Below the pieces are notes generated by a model. The model ran no database searches. It saw only the letters and a list, made by a program, of their open reading frames with translations, and was not told where the DNA came from. Position numbers and translations under genes: made by a program. Shown piece by piece: positions 1 through 8,682 of a DNA stretch of 52,653 nt. Numbering within the stretch: position 1 is the first letter of the stretch; every line of letters begins with the position of its first letter. The stretch lies in assembly GCA_947854175.1 (NCBI GenBank), contig CANTYJ010000041.1, positions 1-52,653 of the forward strand, in the 5' to 3' direction. Origin of the DNA: an uncultured Turicimonas sp. (lineage in GTDB: Bacteria; Pseudomonadota; Gammaproteobacteria; Burkholderiales; Burkholderiaceae_F).

Positions 1-224
1 ATTAACGGTCAGGCCGACTTTCCGTTCATGTACAACTTTGATCTACTTTACAAAAACGGAATGCAATACTCCCTACTCTCACCTGTTGAAGTTATTCTCA
101 AATTTGCAGAAAGAAGTAGAAAGAAATCTAAATTCAACCCTGGATCAATTACTTTTCAAAGCTCAAAAAGCCTAGTCCACTTTGGTGTGATACCGATACT
201 AAACATAATTTTTATAGATTGAAA

Positions 225-1463
225 ATGGTTCTAATACATAATCGCTGGGTACTTTTAGGCATTGCCTGTCTGATAAATTTGTGCACCGGTTCAATTTATG
301 CCTGGAGTGTTTTTTCGGGCCCCAAAGCTGTCCAGTTAAGTGAATTAACAGGCACTCAAATAACTTCTTCTGACTTAGCACTCGTTTTTAGTATTGCCAG
401 CTGCACCGGGCTCATTCCGATGATTTTCGGAGGCTCCTTCAGCGATAAATTCGGCCCCAAGCCATTTATCGTCATTGGCGGTCTTTTAATTGGCAGCGGT
501 CTGTTCTTTTCCGGTTTGGCCGATTCCGTCTGGCAACTTATTATTTCTTATGGGATTATTTTTGGTCTCGGGCTGGGCTTTACTTATGGGGCGACAATTA
601 GCAACTCTATAAAATGGTTTCCGGACCATCATGGAATGGCCGGAGGTCTTAATTCAGCCTCTTATGGTATTTGCTCCGTATTAGTACCTCCGCTTGCATT
701 CTATTTAATACAAACTAAAGGTATCTCAACTGCCTTTATGACAATCGGCATCCTCTTCGGTTGCATTATCGTCACCTGTGGTCTCTTAACCCGTAAACCA
801 CCTTCCGGTTATGAGCCGGAGGGCTGGTCTCCCGTTAAACGTGCAAAAGCGATTTCGTTTATGGACGTCAGCTGGTCAACAATGATCAGAACTCCTGTTT
901 TCTGGTGCATGTTTGCGTTTTTGCTTTGCGGCGCAATTTCCGGAATGATGATAATTTCACAAGCGTCCTGGATAGCCCAAAAACAAGTTAATCTGACCGC
1001 GGAAACCGCAACTGCAGCCGTTTCCATCCTTGCGCTAGTCAATACAGCAGGCCGGATTATCGGGGGAATTGTTTACGATAAAACCGGAGCACTTAATACA
1101 TTAACTTGCGCTCTTGTTATTTGCGGCTTGGGCGTTGCAAGTCTTCTATTTAGCACTCGAGATGCGTTAATTCTTTTTTATTTTGGGTTGTGTTGTATTG
1201 GGTTATCTTTCGGAACAATCATGGGCGTTTATCCGGGATTTACTGCGGACATATTCGGGAGGTCTCATAACAGCGTAAATTATGGGTTTATGGTCAGCGG
1301 ATTTTGTTTATCAGGAATTATCGGACCTTGGTTAGCTCTTACTCTTCAAAATCCTCCCGGTGACTATTCTTTAGCTTACATCTCGGCTTTAATAGCTGTC
1401 GCTATTGGGCTCATTTTTTCCTATGCCATTAGGAAACAACTAAAAAACGCAACTAACCGATGA
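225..1463 (+). CDS. MFS transporter, OFA (oxalate:formate antiporter-like) family
   Basis: A 412-residue, highly hydrophobic protein with the twelve-helix MFS pattern. The N-terminus (NRWVLLGIACLINLCTGSIY) is typical of the OFA branch. The loop 2-3 motif SDKFGPKP lies near residues 72-79, WFPDHHGMAGGL near 130-141 matches the OFA signature, and the half-repeat motif GGIVYDKTG appears in the second half. The family exchanges small mono- and dicarboxylates; the substrate cannot be read from sequence. An in-frame TTG lies two codons upstream at 219; I prefer the ATG at 225. No clear Shine-Dalgarno is visible. It converges on the PEBP gene across a shared hairpin terminator. Confidence 0.85.
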   Translation: MVLIHNRWVLLGIACLINLCTGSIYAWSVFSGPKAVQLSELTGTQITSSDLALVFSIASCTGLIPMIFGGSFSDKFGPKPFIVIGGLLIGSGLFFSGLADSVWQLIISYGIIFGLGLGFTYGATISNSIKWFPDHHGMAGGLNSASYGICSVLVPPLAFYLIQTKGISTAFMTIGILFGCIIVTCGLLTRKPPSGYEPEGWSPVKRAKAISFMDVSWSTMIRTPVFWCMFAFLLCGAISGMMIISQASWIAQKQVNLTAETATAAVSILALVNTAGRIIGGIVYDKTGALNTLTCALVICGLGVASLLFSTRDALILFYFGLCCIGLSFGTIMGVYPGFTADIFGRSHNSVNYGFMVSGFCLSGIIGPWLALTLQNPPGDYSLAYISALIAVAIGLIFSYAIRKQLKNATNR

Positions 1464-1475
1464 TTCCCGTACTAC

Positions 1476-1516
1476 AAATAAATCCGCCAATAATTTTTAG
1501 CGGATTTATTTGATCT
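1476..1516. terminator. bidirectional hairpin terminator
   Basis: A 12-bp perfect inverted repeat (1476-1487 with 1500-1511, arms ending in AATCCGC/GCGGATT) has a 12-base loop and is flanked by A/T-rich arms. It lies between two convergent genes, so it can serve both strands. Confidence 0.75.
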
Positions 1517-1531
1517 GTGTTGTCCAGGTAA

Positions 1532-2011
1532 TCAGTCTTTTATCTGTCCCTGCAGTTTATATCTACCCATTATTTCAGCAATTTCCACCACATGGCCATC
1601 CATTAATTGAAGAATCTGTGCTCTGTGAGGCGGTTTATCAAAACTAAGTTCAAGATTGAGAGCATAAACTTTGAAGAAATATCTATGGGTTCCGATTGGT
1701 GGTCTGGGACCGATATACCCTATCGTCCCTCTGTCGTTAAATCCCTCTTCTGCTTCTTTTATGGTTTGAATTTTGATGCCTTCGGACAGCTCTATTGATT
1801 TTGCCGGCAAGTTATAAACAATCCAATGGGTAAATGTTAGTTTAGGATGCTCAGGGTCCGGAGCATCCGGGTCAACAGCCAAAAGTGCCAGCGACTTAGC
1901 CGCCTTTGGAATCTCAGAAATCACAAGAGGAGGAGAAATATTTTCTCCTTCCTGGGTATATTTCTCCGGTATGAATCCATTATTCTCAAAAGCAGGTGAT
2001 GTAACTTTCAT
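1532..2011 (-). CDS. YbhB/YbcL-family PEBP (Raf-kinase-inhibitor-like) protein
   Basis: A 159-residue protein with the bacterial phosphatidylethanolamine-binding-protein signatures: DPDAPDP followed by THWIVYNLP in the first half, then GYIGPRPPIGTHRYFFKVYAL. These residues form the anion-binding pocket of the fold. Length matches YbhB. The physiological role of bacterial homologues is poorly defined. The ATG at 2011 is preferred over an in-frame TTG three codons upstream at 2020. It lies 21 bases after the CBS gene on the same strand and probably shares its transcript. Confidence 0.85.
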   Translation of the reverse strand: MKVTSPAFENNGFIPEKYTQEGENISPPLVISEIPKAAKSLALLAVDPDAPDPEHPKLTFTHWIVYNLPAKSIELSEGIKIQTIKEAEEGFNDRGTIGYIGPRPPIGTHRYFFKVYALNLELSFDKPPHRAQILQLMDGHVVEIAEIMGRYKLQGQIKD

Positions 2012-2032
2012 TTTCGGCAAACCCGGTAAGTT

Positions 2033-2488
2033 CTAAGGACGTTCTGCAATTTCTCTGGTCTTAGAAGATTTTACAGAGCAGACGATGCTGTCTAAGAGCG
2101 CAGAAATTTCTTCAACAATATTTGATGCAGTCACGATACCGCACAATTTACCTTCCTCGTCCACGACCGGCAAACGGCGGATTCCTTGTCCACGCATTCT
2201 TGCCAATGCGTCAACTACTCCCTCGCCTGTATGTGCAACACATACCGGTTGGGCCATAACATCATTGACCACAAGCGCTGCAATATCTTTTTCAAGTGCG
2301 ACTACTTCAATCGTAATGTCTCGGTCAGTCAACATTCCTATCGGTTTGTTGTCATTATCAACAACAACGAGGCTTCCAACATGCATTGAACGCATTTCTT
2401 TAGCACAATCAAGAAGGGGTGTGCCTGAAGGAATCGTTGCAACTTTTTGAACTGCTAAATCGCCGATTCTCATTGAGCGGGCTCTCAT
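2033..2488 (-). CDS. CBS-domain pair protein
   Basis: A 151-residue protein made almost entirely of two CBS motifs. The first (about residues 10-65) ends in GMLTDRDITIEVVA; the second (about 75-135) contains RRLPVVDEEGKLCGIVTASNIVEEI. Paired CBS motifs form a Bateman module that usually binds adenine nucleotides. There is no catalytic domain, so it is a stand-alone sensor or regulatory protein with unknown target. The ATG at 2488 has a good Shine-Dalgarno (AGAGGA about 5 bases upstream). Confidence 0.85.
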   Translation of the reverse strand: MRARSMRIGDLAVQKVATIPSGTPLLDCAKEMRSMHVGSLVVVDNDNKPIGMLTDRDITIEVVALEKDIAALVVNDVMAQPVCVAHTGEGVVDALARMRGQGIRRLPVVDEEGKLCGIVTASNIVEEISALLDSIVCSVKSSKTREIAERP

Positions 2489-2622
2489 ACATTCCTCTTT
2501 TTAAAAACGTTTTAATCCATAGCTGATAAGTCTACAAAAATTAAGCTAATCTGTGAGAAACTAAAATATTACCAGCCATCTTGGCATTCCCTCCCATATT
2601 AAACAGATGAGAGCAACTAAAA

Positions 2623-3516
2623 TTAATCTTCAGGTATTTTCGGGTTTTTCGGACTACCAAGCCGTTCTTCTTCCAAATTACAGAAATCAAAACACTCTTT
2701 ATCGACCAAATGTGATGTCGATACCCGGGTTAAGCTCTTGAAGATATTCTCTACTCGTCCCGGTGTTTTCTTATCCATTTCAGCGATCAATTCTTTCATT
2801 TCCCGGCGGCATTTATCATCCGCACCGCACAATTTCGGAATGATCTCGTAGTTTTGTACTCGACACCATCTGCTTAGATCTTTTTCTCTAATATAAATCA
2901 ACGGTCTGATAACGATGTGTTCTTTTGCGTCGCTGAGTAGCTTCGGCGGCATTGATTTCAGTCTTCCACCGTAATACATATTTAACAACAATGTTGAGAC
3001 AACATCGTCCATATGATGACCTAATGCAATCTTGGTACATCCCTGTTCTTTAGCTACTCTATAGATAATTCCTCTTCTTAGACGGGAACAGATGGAACAG
3101 TAATTTCTAGGATCCTGATATTTAGAAGTCACGATACTAAAAGTATCCTGATCTTCAATGTGATATGGCACTCCGATTTTTTTTAAATGATTTACGAGTT
3201 TTTCAAGAGGGAAATCCGGCAGGTGCTGATTTACGCAGAACGCCAACAGTTCAAACTTAACATTGCTTCGCCCCTGTAAACGGACCAGTGCATCTAATAA
3301 AGCATAACTATCTTTTCCTCCGGATATACAAACCATTATCTTGTCACCGTCTTCAATCAGATTGAAATCAATAATGGCTTTTGCACAAAGGCGGACAATT
3401 CTCTTTTCTAGTTTTCTATTCTCAAAAGAGAGGCGTTGTCTTGTCACCGGTACTTTTTCCCTTTCCTCAACAACGACTTCTTTCTCGGAATCCACAACAG
3501 GTTTAATCTTAATCAT
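2623..3516 (-). CDS. ttcA: tRNA 2-thiocytidine(32) synthetase TtcA
   Basis: About 297 residues. The PP-loop ATP-pyrophosphatase motif SGGKDSYALLDAL sits near residue 65, and the CSICSRLRRG motif with its paired cysteines supplies TtcA's Fe-S cluster ligands. GHHMDDVVSTLLLNMYYGG is also diagnostic. The enzyme thiolates C32 of certain tRNAs. ATG at 3516 overlaps the folB stop (ATGATTAA), indicating translational coupling; upstream TTG (3528) and GTG (3519) are less likely. The folB-ttcA pair is common in Burkholderiales. Confidence 0.93.
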   Translation of the reverse strand: MIKIKPVVDSEKEVVVEEREKVPVTRQRLSFENRKLEKRIVRLCAKAIIDFNLIEDGDKIMVCISGGKDSYALLDALVRLQGRSNVKFELLAFCVNQHLPDFPLEKLVNHLKKIGVPYHIEDQDTFSIVTSKYQDPRNYCSICSRLRRGIIYRVAKEQGCTKIALGHHMDDVVSTLLLNMYYGGRLKSMPPKLLSDAKEHIVIRPLIYIREKDLSRWCRVQNYEIIPKLCGADDKCRREMKELIAEMDKKTPGRVENIFKSLTRVSTSHLVDKECFDFCNLEEERLGSPKNPKIPED

Positions 3517-3895
3517 CACTCTCAACAAAAATTTCTACACCATAACTTGCTCCGCCGGACAGAACTTCTAATTTTTCTGTTTTAACTCTTGCGGCAAGTA
3601 CAAATTCTTCTTCAACCAAAGCATGTCCCACAGCCTCGGCCAATGTCTCCTGAAGTTCAAAATGACCTCTGGAAGTTACTTCCTCGACAATCTGACTGAT
3701 ACGCTCATAGTTGAATGCAAAAGCCAATGAATCTTTCACATCCACATTAGGAAGCCAAACTTCAATATTAAATCTAACGTCCTGAGGAGTCGCTTTTTCA
3801 CTGTCATAGGCTCCAATCAATACTTTCTTTACATAATCACGAAGAAATACCTTTCTGGCTTTGCCGTCCAATAACAAATATTTTTCTAATTGCAT
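3509..3895 (-). CDS. folB: dihydroneopterin aldolase FolB
   Basis: 128 residues from the ATG at 3895. This start is chosen because AGAGGA lies about 9 bases upstream and the N-terminus (VFLRDYVKKVLIGAYDSEK) then matches FolB; a longer frame to 3943 adds 16 residues without family similarity. The FolB/FolX fold is evident (NYERISQIVEEVTSRGHFELQETLAEAV). It converts 7,8-dihydroneopterin to 6-hydroxymethyl-dihydropterin in folate synthesis. It is the first gene of a two-gene operon with ttcA. Confidence 0.88.
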   Translation of the reverse strand: MQLEKYLLLDGKARKVFLRDYVKKVLIGAYDSEKATPQDVRFNIEVWLPNVDVKDSLAFAFNYERISQIVEEVTSRGHFELQETLAEAVGHALVEEEFVLAARVKTEKLEVLSGGASYGVEIFVESDD

Positions 3896-3952
3896 TTCGT
3901 AATTTCCTCTAGTGGTAAACAAGCGCAACCCGTTTTGTGCCATACTTGAAAG

Positions 3953-4144
3953 ATGCGATGGATACTTACTATTTTTATTGCTCTTTGCGTACTGACTTCT
4001 GCCATTCCCTGGTTACAAAAATTTGGAATCGGCAGACTACCGGGAGATATTAACTTCAAAATGTTCGGCAAAGAGATCAACATCCCGATTGCGAGCACAA
4101 TTCTAATCGGGACGGTTCTTTTATTGATTGGTAAACTTATCTGA
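3953..4144 (+). CDS. DUF2905 small membrane protein
   Basis: A 63-residue protein with two hydrophobic segments (about 2-17 and 45-62) around the conserved loop LQKFGIGRLPGDI, which defines the DUF2905 family. Its function is unknown. The gene is divergent from folB. Its 3' end overlaps the 3' end of the convergent cca gene by 24 bases. Confidence 0.85.
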   Translation: MRWILTIFIALCVLTSAIPWLQKFGIGRLPGDINFKMFGKEINIPIASTILIGTVLLLIGKLI

Positions 4145-5224
4145 TACTTCCTTGACCATGTTCAAATTAGCTTTTTCTATCAAAGAAGGTATATCGGTTT
4201 TATCATGAGCTTCAGCGATAATTTTAGAAGTATCAAGTTGCTCCAGTTTTTCAATCAAAGCGTTCCAAAACTCTAAATCTTTTTGTGTCAGTTTGTCACC
4301 TACTGCTGACAATAGGTGACGGAAACGTTCAGGTCTACGACGAATATCAGCTCTTTTAACAAATAAGTAGATATCTTCGACTTTAGACGATGCCGTTGGA
4401 ATACTTTCTTTGTACTCAACATAGAGTTTTGCCAGTTCAGCAAAGTCTCTCGGGAGCCGTAATTTGTTCAATAATGCGTTCAAACTTTTTCTATCTATAT
4501 CGGATAGAGAACGAACAAATCTTGTTAAGACCTGCTCTTCACTATTTGTATTATCTATCTTCTGCAACGTTTCGGATGAAATCTTCCACTCTTCAAACGA
4601 GCGCCTCAGATAACCGCTTTCCATGGCAACGTCAAAAAATCTTGACGGTTTCGGCTCTTCGAGTGCTTTTAACAACTCCTGAGTGATTCGCTCCTTTACC
4701 AAATGATCCGTTTCTCCTGTATCGACCATTTTTTTCAAAAGTTCAGAAGTCTCTTTTGCTACTGTAAAAGAAGGAAACCTGGCGGCAAATCTTGCCAGTC
4801 TGAGCAACCTAACCGGGTCTTCACTAAATGCAAAGCTTACATGACGGAGAACGCCTTCTTCTAAATCTTTTTGTCCGCCGTGATAGTCAATTAATGAGCC
4901 TTTTTCATCAAAAGCCATCGCATTGATCGTTAGATCTCTTCTGAGAAGATCCTCTTCCAAAGTCACCGACGGATCGGCAAAAAAAACAAAACCATGATAT
5001 CCGGAACCGTGCTTTCTTTCGGTTCTGGCCAGTGCGTACTCTTCTTGTGTTCTGGGATTAATGAAGACGGGAAAATCTGCACCGACCGGGATGAAACCAT
5101 TTTTGATCATTTCTTCAGGAGAAGAACCAACTACTACCCAGTCCTTATCTCTCGGTTCAATCTCTACGCCGGCCTTTTTTAATAGACTATCCCGGACGTA
5201 TCCTCCTACAATATATTTCTGCAT
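4121..5224 (-). CDS. cca: CCA-adding tRNA nucleotidyltransferase
   Basis: 367 residues of a class II nucleotidyltransferase: GGYVRDSLL at the N-terminus, the DKDWVVVG strand, RRDLTINAMAF, and EDPVRLLRLARFAARF at the neck. It builds or repairs the 3' CCA of tRNA. It is shorter than the 412-residue E. coli enzyme and I see no HD phosphohydrolase motif, so it is probably the shorter form. The ATG at 5224 is preferred over a TTG four codons upstream. It is divergent from the 5-FCL gene, and its 3' end overlaps DUF2905. Confidence 0.92.
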   Translation of the reverse strand: MQKYIVGGYVRDSLLKKAGVEIEPRDKDWVVVGSSPEEMIKNGFIPVGADFPVFINPRTQEEYALARTERKHGSGYHGFVFFADPSVTLEEDLLRRDLTINAMAFDEKGSLIDYHGGQKDLEEGVLRHVSFAFSEDPVRLLRLARFAARFPSFTVAKETSELLKKMVDTGETDHLVKERITQELLKALEEPKPSRFFDVAMESGYLRRSFEEWKISSETLQKIDNTNSEEQVLTRFVRSLSDIDRKSLNALLNKLRLPRDFAELAKLYVEYKESIPTASSKVEDIYLFVKRADIRRRPERFRHLLSAVGDKLTQKDLEFWNALIEKLEQLDTSKIIAEAHDKTDIPSLIEKANLNMVKEVSDKFTNQ

Positions 5225-5285
5225 TTTTCTCGCCAAGCCTTTTGAGAAATAATAGTGAATTAATTACAAGTGAAAATACCACGCC

Positions 5286-5828
5286 ATGGATATTACTTTA
5301 GAAGACAAGAATAGTTTAAGAGAAGTACTCAAGCAATGCAGACTTAGCGTTGCCGGCGATTCATCCGTTGTCAATCGTGTCAAGTCCAAACTTTGGGAAG
5401 TAATTTCCGAAACACCCTATTTCTCTTTAGGTTTTTACCTTCCTCTGCCGGGTGAAATTGACTTGACTGATTTAATTAGCCGATGGCTAAAGGACAATCC
5501 GATAAGAACTGCCTCAGTTCCTGAGATTACCGGTGGCATTATGAATTTTAATAAATGGACTCCGGCAAGCAAACTAACAAATGGAATATTTAATACCAAG
5601 GTCCCGGTAGAAAAAAACTTTGTTTTTCCTGATTTACTGATCATTCCTTGCGTGGGATTTGATAAAAAGAATTTCCGTCTGGGTTATGGAGGTGGTTGGT
5701 ATGACCGTTACCTAGCTGCCAGGAACTTTAAGCCCTATACTATTGGTGTTTCGTTTAAAACCTGCAAAGTGCCTACGATATATCCGGTGCAAACGGACAT
5801 TCCCCTAAATCTGATCATTACCGACTGA
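5286..5828 (+). CDS. 5-formyltetrahydrofolate cyclo-ligase
   Basis: A 180-residue protein with the diagnostic C-terminal motif GYGGGWYDRYLA (about residues 137-148) preceded by LLIIPCVGFDKKNFRLGYG. The N-terminal FYLPLPGEIDL also fits. It converts 5-formyl-THF to 5,10-methenyl-THF using ATP and belongs to the same one-carbon metabolism as the nearby folB. It is monocistronic, with a hairpin terminator immediately downstream. Confidence 0.92.
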   Translation: MDITLEDKNSLREVLKQCRLSVAGDSSVVNRVKSKLWEVISETPYFSLGFYLPLPGEIDLTDLISRWLKDNPIRTASVPEITGGIMNFNKWTPASKLTNGIFNTKVPVEKNFVFPDLLIIPCVGFDKKNFRLGYGGGWYDRYLAARNFKPYTIGVSFKTCKVPTIYPVQTDIPLNLIITD

Positions 5829-5832
5829 ACAA

Positions 5833-5876
5833 AAAATTGCCTCCTGTCCTGACAATGAATAGGAGGCAATTTTGTT
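5833..5876. terminator. bidirectional hairpin terminator
   Basis: A 13-bp perfect stem (5833-5845 with 5861-5873; core GCCTCCT/AGGAGGC) is flanked by A and T runs. It sits between the convergent 5-FCL and trpS genes and can terminate both. Confidence 0.85.
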
Positions 5877-5885
5877 AATGAGCAG

Positions 5886-7178
5886 TTATTCTTCTACCAA
5901 TTCCAAGCGGCATTGTTCTATTGCATCAGGACTAATCCCTTCTGAAATTTCACAGTAACAACTCTCAAAGGCTTTTAATCCATCCTTTTTGAATTTACCA
6001 ATCAAGATACCTAAATCCTTCCCGTTTTCTAACTTACCTCCGGTCAACAAGATATTGCCAGCGGCATCCTGAAGATTGAAATAAAAGAGGCCGTCTTTTT
6101 CTCTGTATTGTTTAAATTTAGGCTTTGTTTTTTTCTTTTCTTTCTTTTTCGTCTGATTAGCTGCAACCGGTTTGAATCTTCTGAGACCGACAGCGTCTCT
6201 GACTTCATCCAATAAAGCTTTTGCCATCGGTTGAAGTCTTCTTGCACCTTCCATAAGAATATCTTCAACAATCTGAGGTTCTTTCATATAAACCTCATAT
6301 TTTTCACGCTTAGGCGCAATTTCCTGATTGATTTGTTTGAAAACGATTTCCTTGGCTTCTCCCCAGCCCAACCCATTCCGAAGCTTATCTTCAAAATCTT
6401 TACGTTGTTCCGGTGTCGCAAAAGCATCGAAAAGCTGCGTCAAAGATGTTGAAGCAGGATCTTTAGGTTCCCCCGGTTCCTTCGAATCGGTTACTACTTT
6501 AAGAATTGCAGCTTTGAGAGCTTTTTCCCCGCCCTCAAACAATGGAATGACATTGTCATAACTCTTGCTCATCTTGCGGCCGTCAAGTCCCGGTAAGACA
6601 GCAACCTCTTCATCAATATAAGCTTCCGGCAGCACAAAAATTTCTTTACCGTAAAGCTGGTTAAACCTGATAGCAATATCGCGGCACATTTCAACGTGTT
6701 GAATCTGGTCACGGCCGACAGGGATATAGTTTGCATTAAACATGAGAATATCTGCAGCCATGAGTATTGGGTAACAATATAGTCCCATTGTCACGTTGCT
6801 GTCAGGATCTTCACCGACTGCTGTATTGGCCTCAACTTTAGCTTTGTAAGCGTGAGCTCTGTTCATCATTCCTTTTGAGGTGATGCAATTGAGGATCCAG
6901 TTGAGTTCTGTTACTTCAGGAATATCACTTTGACGGTAAAAATGAACATGTTCCGGGTCCAGACCACAAGCCAGCCAAGTTGCTGCAATCTGCATTCGGC
7001 TTTTTTCAATTCTTTCAGGATCCCTGGCTTTGATTAACGCATGGTAATCAGACAGAAAGTAAAAACTTTCTGTATCCGGCAATTTTGATTTTTCAATGGC
7101 CGGACGGATGCATCCGACATAATTTCCTAAATGCAGGGTGCCACTTGGAGTAACACCGGTTAAAAATCTTGTGGTCAT
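5886..7178 (-). CDS. trpS: tryptophan--tRNA ligase, long form
   Basis: 430 residues of class I tryptophanyl-tRNA synthetase. GVTPSGTLHLGNYVG gives the HIGH-type motif (HLGN), GRKMSKSYDN is the KMSKS loop near residue 200, and the catalytic core ends near residue 340. A Lys-rich linker (about 340-355) then leads to an extra C-terminal domain of about 75 residues containing KQYREKDGLFYFNLQDA. Typical TrpS is about 335 residues; longer forms near 400 occur in Betaproteobacteria. It charges tRNA-Trp in the cytoplasm and appears to be a single-gene unit. Confidence 0.95.
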   Translation of the reverse strand: MTTRFLTGVTPSGTLHLGNYVGCIRPAIEKSKLPDTESFYFLSDYHALIKARDPERIEKSRMQIAATWLACGLDPEHVHFYRQSDIPEVTELNWILNCITSKGMMNRAHAYKAKVEANTAVGEDPDSNVTMGLYCYPILMAADILMFNANYIPVGRDQIQHVEMCRDIAIRFNQLYGKEIFVLPEAYIDEEVAVLPGLDGRKMSKSYDNVIPLFEGGEKALKAAILKVVTDSKEPGEPKDPASTSLTQLFDAFATPEQRKDFEDKLRNGLGWGEAKEIVFKQINQEIAPKREKYEVYMKEPQIVEDILMEGARRLQPMAKALLDEVRDAVGLRRFKPVAANQTKKKEKKKTKPKFKQYREKDGLFYFNLQDAAGNILLTGGKLENGKDLGILIGKFKKDGLKAFESCYCEISEGISPDAIEQCRLELVEE

Positions 7179-7220
7179 AACGTCTTTAATAAAAAGTTTT
7201 ATTAGCGGCTTGATTTTAAA

Positions 7221-7264
7221 TCTAAAAAGAAAAGACCTCGGCTTCTTTTGAAAAAACCGAGGCC
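7221..7264 (-). terminator. metK rho-independent terminator
   Basis: Reading the minus strand after the metK stop, a CCTCGG/CCGAGG stem (7257-7262 with 7236-7241) is followed by a T-rich tract (TCTTTTCTTTTT). Confidence 0.8.
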
Positions 7265-7280
7265 GTTATTCAAGAAAAAG

Positions 7281-8465
7281 TTAGTTCAGACCGGCTGCTT
7301 TTCTTAAAGTTGCTGCCTTATCTGTCCGTTCCCATGTAAATTCCGGTTCTTCTCTTCCAAAATGACCGTATGCGGCTGTCTTGCTGTAAATTGGTCTCTG
7401 CAAATCAAGCATTTTGATGATGCCTGCAGGACGCAAATCAAAATGTTCTTTGACAAGCTCTGCAATTTTTTCATCCGGAATTACGCCGGTACCTTCTGTA
7501 TACACGGTAATGTTTACAGGCTTGGCCACGCCGATAGCATAAGCAACCTGAATTTGGCACTGACGAGCTAAACCTGCGGCTACGATGTTCTTAGCGACAT
7601 AACGGCATGCATAAGCAGCTGATCTGTCAACCTTTGTCGGATCTTTACCGGAGAATGCACCGCCACCATGGGGGCAAGCACCGCCATAGGTGTCAACAAT
7701 AATCTTACGGCCGGTCAAGCCGCAGTCGCCCTGCGGACCACCAATAACAAAGCGCCCTGTCGGATTAATCAAGAATTTTGTATCTTTGAGCATTTCAGGC
7801 GGAAATACCGGCTTAATGATTTTCTCAATAACTGCCTGTTCGAATTCCGGCTTCATCTTATCGCCGTCACTCATTTCCGGGGAGTGCTGAGTAGAAAGCA
7901 CAACAGTTTCAACTGATTCAGGTCTCCCGTTAACGTAACGCATTGTCACCTGGCTTTTAGCATCCGGACGCAAATACGGCATTTCACCGCTACGTCTCAT
8001 CAAAGACTGCTGTTCAACCAGGCGGTGAGCGTAATAAATCGGAGCAGGCATCAGAGCGTCTGTTTCGTCACAGGCATAACCGAACATCAGGCCTTGATCG
8101 CCGGCACCCTTTTCGAGAGGATCGTCTTGGGCATTATTAACACCCTGAGCGATATCAGGGGACTGTTTGTCATAAGCTACCAACACAGCACAACCTTTGT
8201 GGTCGATACCGTAGCTACTGTCGTCATATCCGATTCTCTTTAAGGTATCGCGGACGATGTCAGTGTAGTTGACATTAGCAGTTGTGGAAATTTCTCCGGC
8301 CAGCATAACTGTCCCGGTTGTACAGAGAGTTTCTGCAGCGACACGGGCTGTCGGATCCTGTTCAAGAATTGCATCAAGAATTGCGTCGGAAATCTGGTCG
8401 GCGACTTTATCCGGGTGTCCTTCGGAAACCGACTCAGAAGTAAATAAATATTCGTCTTTAGACAT
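7281..8465 (-). CDS. metK: S-adenosylmethionine synthetase MetK
   Basis: About 394 residues with the family hallmarks [16 protein letters not shown] at the N-terminus, [16 protein letters not shown] near 115-130, and [20 protein letters not shown] near 255-275. It makes SAM from methionine and ATP. I place the start at the ATG at 8465, where the protein aligns with betaproteobacterial MetK and GGA lies about 10 bases upstream. The ATG at 8480 adds five residues and has no visible Shine-Dalgarno. A structured leader precedes it (see 8483-8610), and it is divergent from lpxL. Confidence 0.96.
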   Translation of the reverse strand: MSKDEYLFTSESVSEGHPDKVADQISDAILDAILEQDPTARVAAETLCTTGTVMLAGEISTTANVNYTDIVRDTLKRIGYDDSSYGIDHKGCAVLVAYDKQSPDIAQGVNNAQDDPLEKGAGDQGLMFGYACDETDALMPAPIYYAHRLVEQQSLMRRSGEMPYLRPDAKSQVTMRYVNGRPESVETVVLSTQHSPEMSDGDKMKPEFEQAVIEKIIKPVFPPEMLKDTKFLINPTGRFVIGGPQGDCGLTGRKIIVDTYGGACPHGGGAFSGKDPTKVDRSAAYACRYVAKNIVAAGLARQCQIQVAYAIGVAKPVNITVYTEGTGVIPDEKIAELVKEHFDLRPAGIIKMLDLQRPIYSKTAAYGHFGREEPEFTWERTDKAATLRKAAGLN

Positions 8466-8482
8466 TTTGCTGTCATCCATAA

Positions 8483-8610
8483 ATAAAACTTAAAAAAGGA
8501 GACAGCGTCATTGAAGAAATACTTCAAGACGCTTTAGCGGTGTTTAGCCTCCAGGCAGCGCTCCGCAAGTTGTCCCTTAACTCAGCGCACTGACAAGAAT
8601 GTTCACTATA
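8483..8610 (-). promoter_or_regulatory. structured metK leader RNA, candidate SAM/SAH-responsive riboswitch
   Basis: On the minus strand a TATAGT -10-like element (8610-8605) is followed by a region rich in pairings. A GCGG/CCGC outer stem (8566-8563 with 8540-8537) encloses GGAGCGCTGC and a small GCC/GGC hairpin. AGCGC of this element can also pair with AGCGT at 8533-8529, the 5' arm of the next hairpin. That hairpin (8533-8504) has a 12-bp stem with one bulge and is followed six bases later by TTTTTT. GGAGCGCTGC, AGGCT and AAC..CGCT occur in the same order as conserved blocks of the SAH riboswitch, but the outer stem is arranged differently. Function is inferred. Confidence 0.45.
8504..8533 (-). 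terminator. strong hairpin in metK leader (attenuator candidate)
   Basis: AGCGTC+TTGAAG pairs with CTTCAA+GACGCT with a one-base bulge and a five-base loop. It lies about 40 bases before the metK start, and six Ts (8497-8492) follow after GTCTCC. The gap between stem and T-run makes it a weaker intrinsic terminator than the gene-end ones, but its position suggests attenuation of metK. Confidence 0.5.
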
Positions 8611-8682
8611 AAGCGGTACATTATTGTCCTTATTATTTCGTAGAATGGCACTCTACCAGAAAAACATTTCTTTTAACTTAAA

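Noticed and set aside
1-222. Open frame from the window edge (74 codons, ending at 222)
   Set aside because: It might be the tail of a gene starting outside the window, but no motif is recognisable and composition is poor, so I do not call it.
8483-8610. SAM-II or SAM/SAH (metK-type) riboswitch in the metK leader
   Set aside because: The sequence shows no match to those consensus cores; only SAH-like blocks are present, so I report a candidate rather than a named class.
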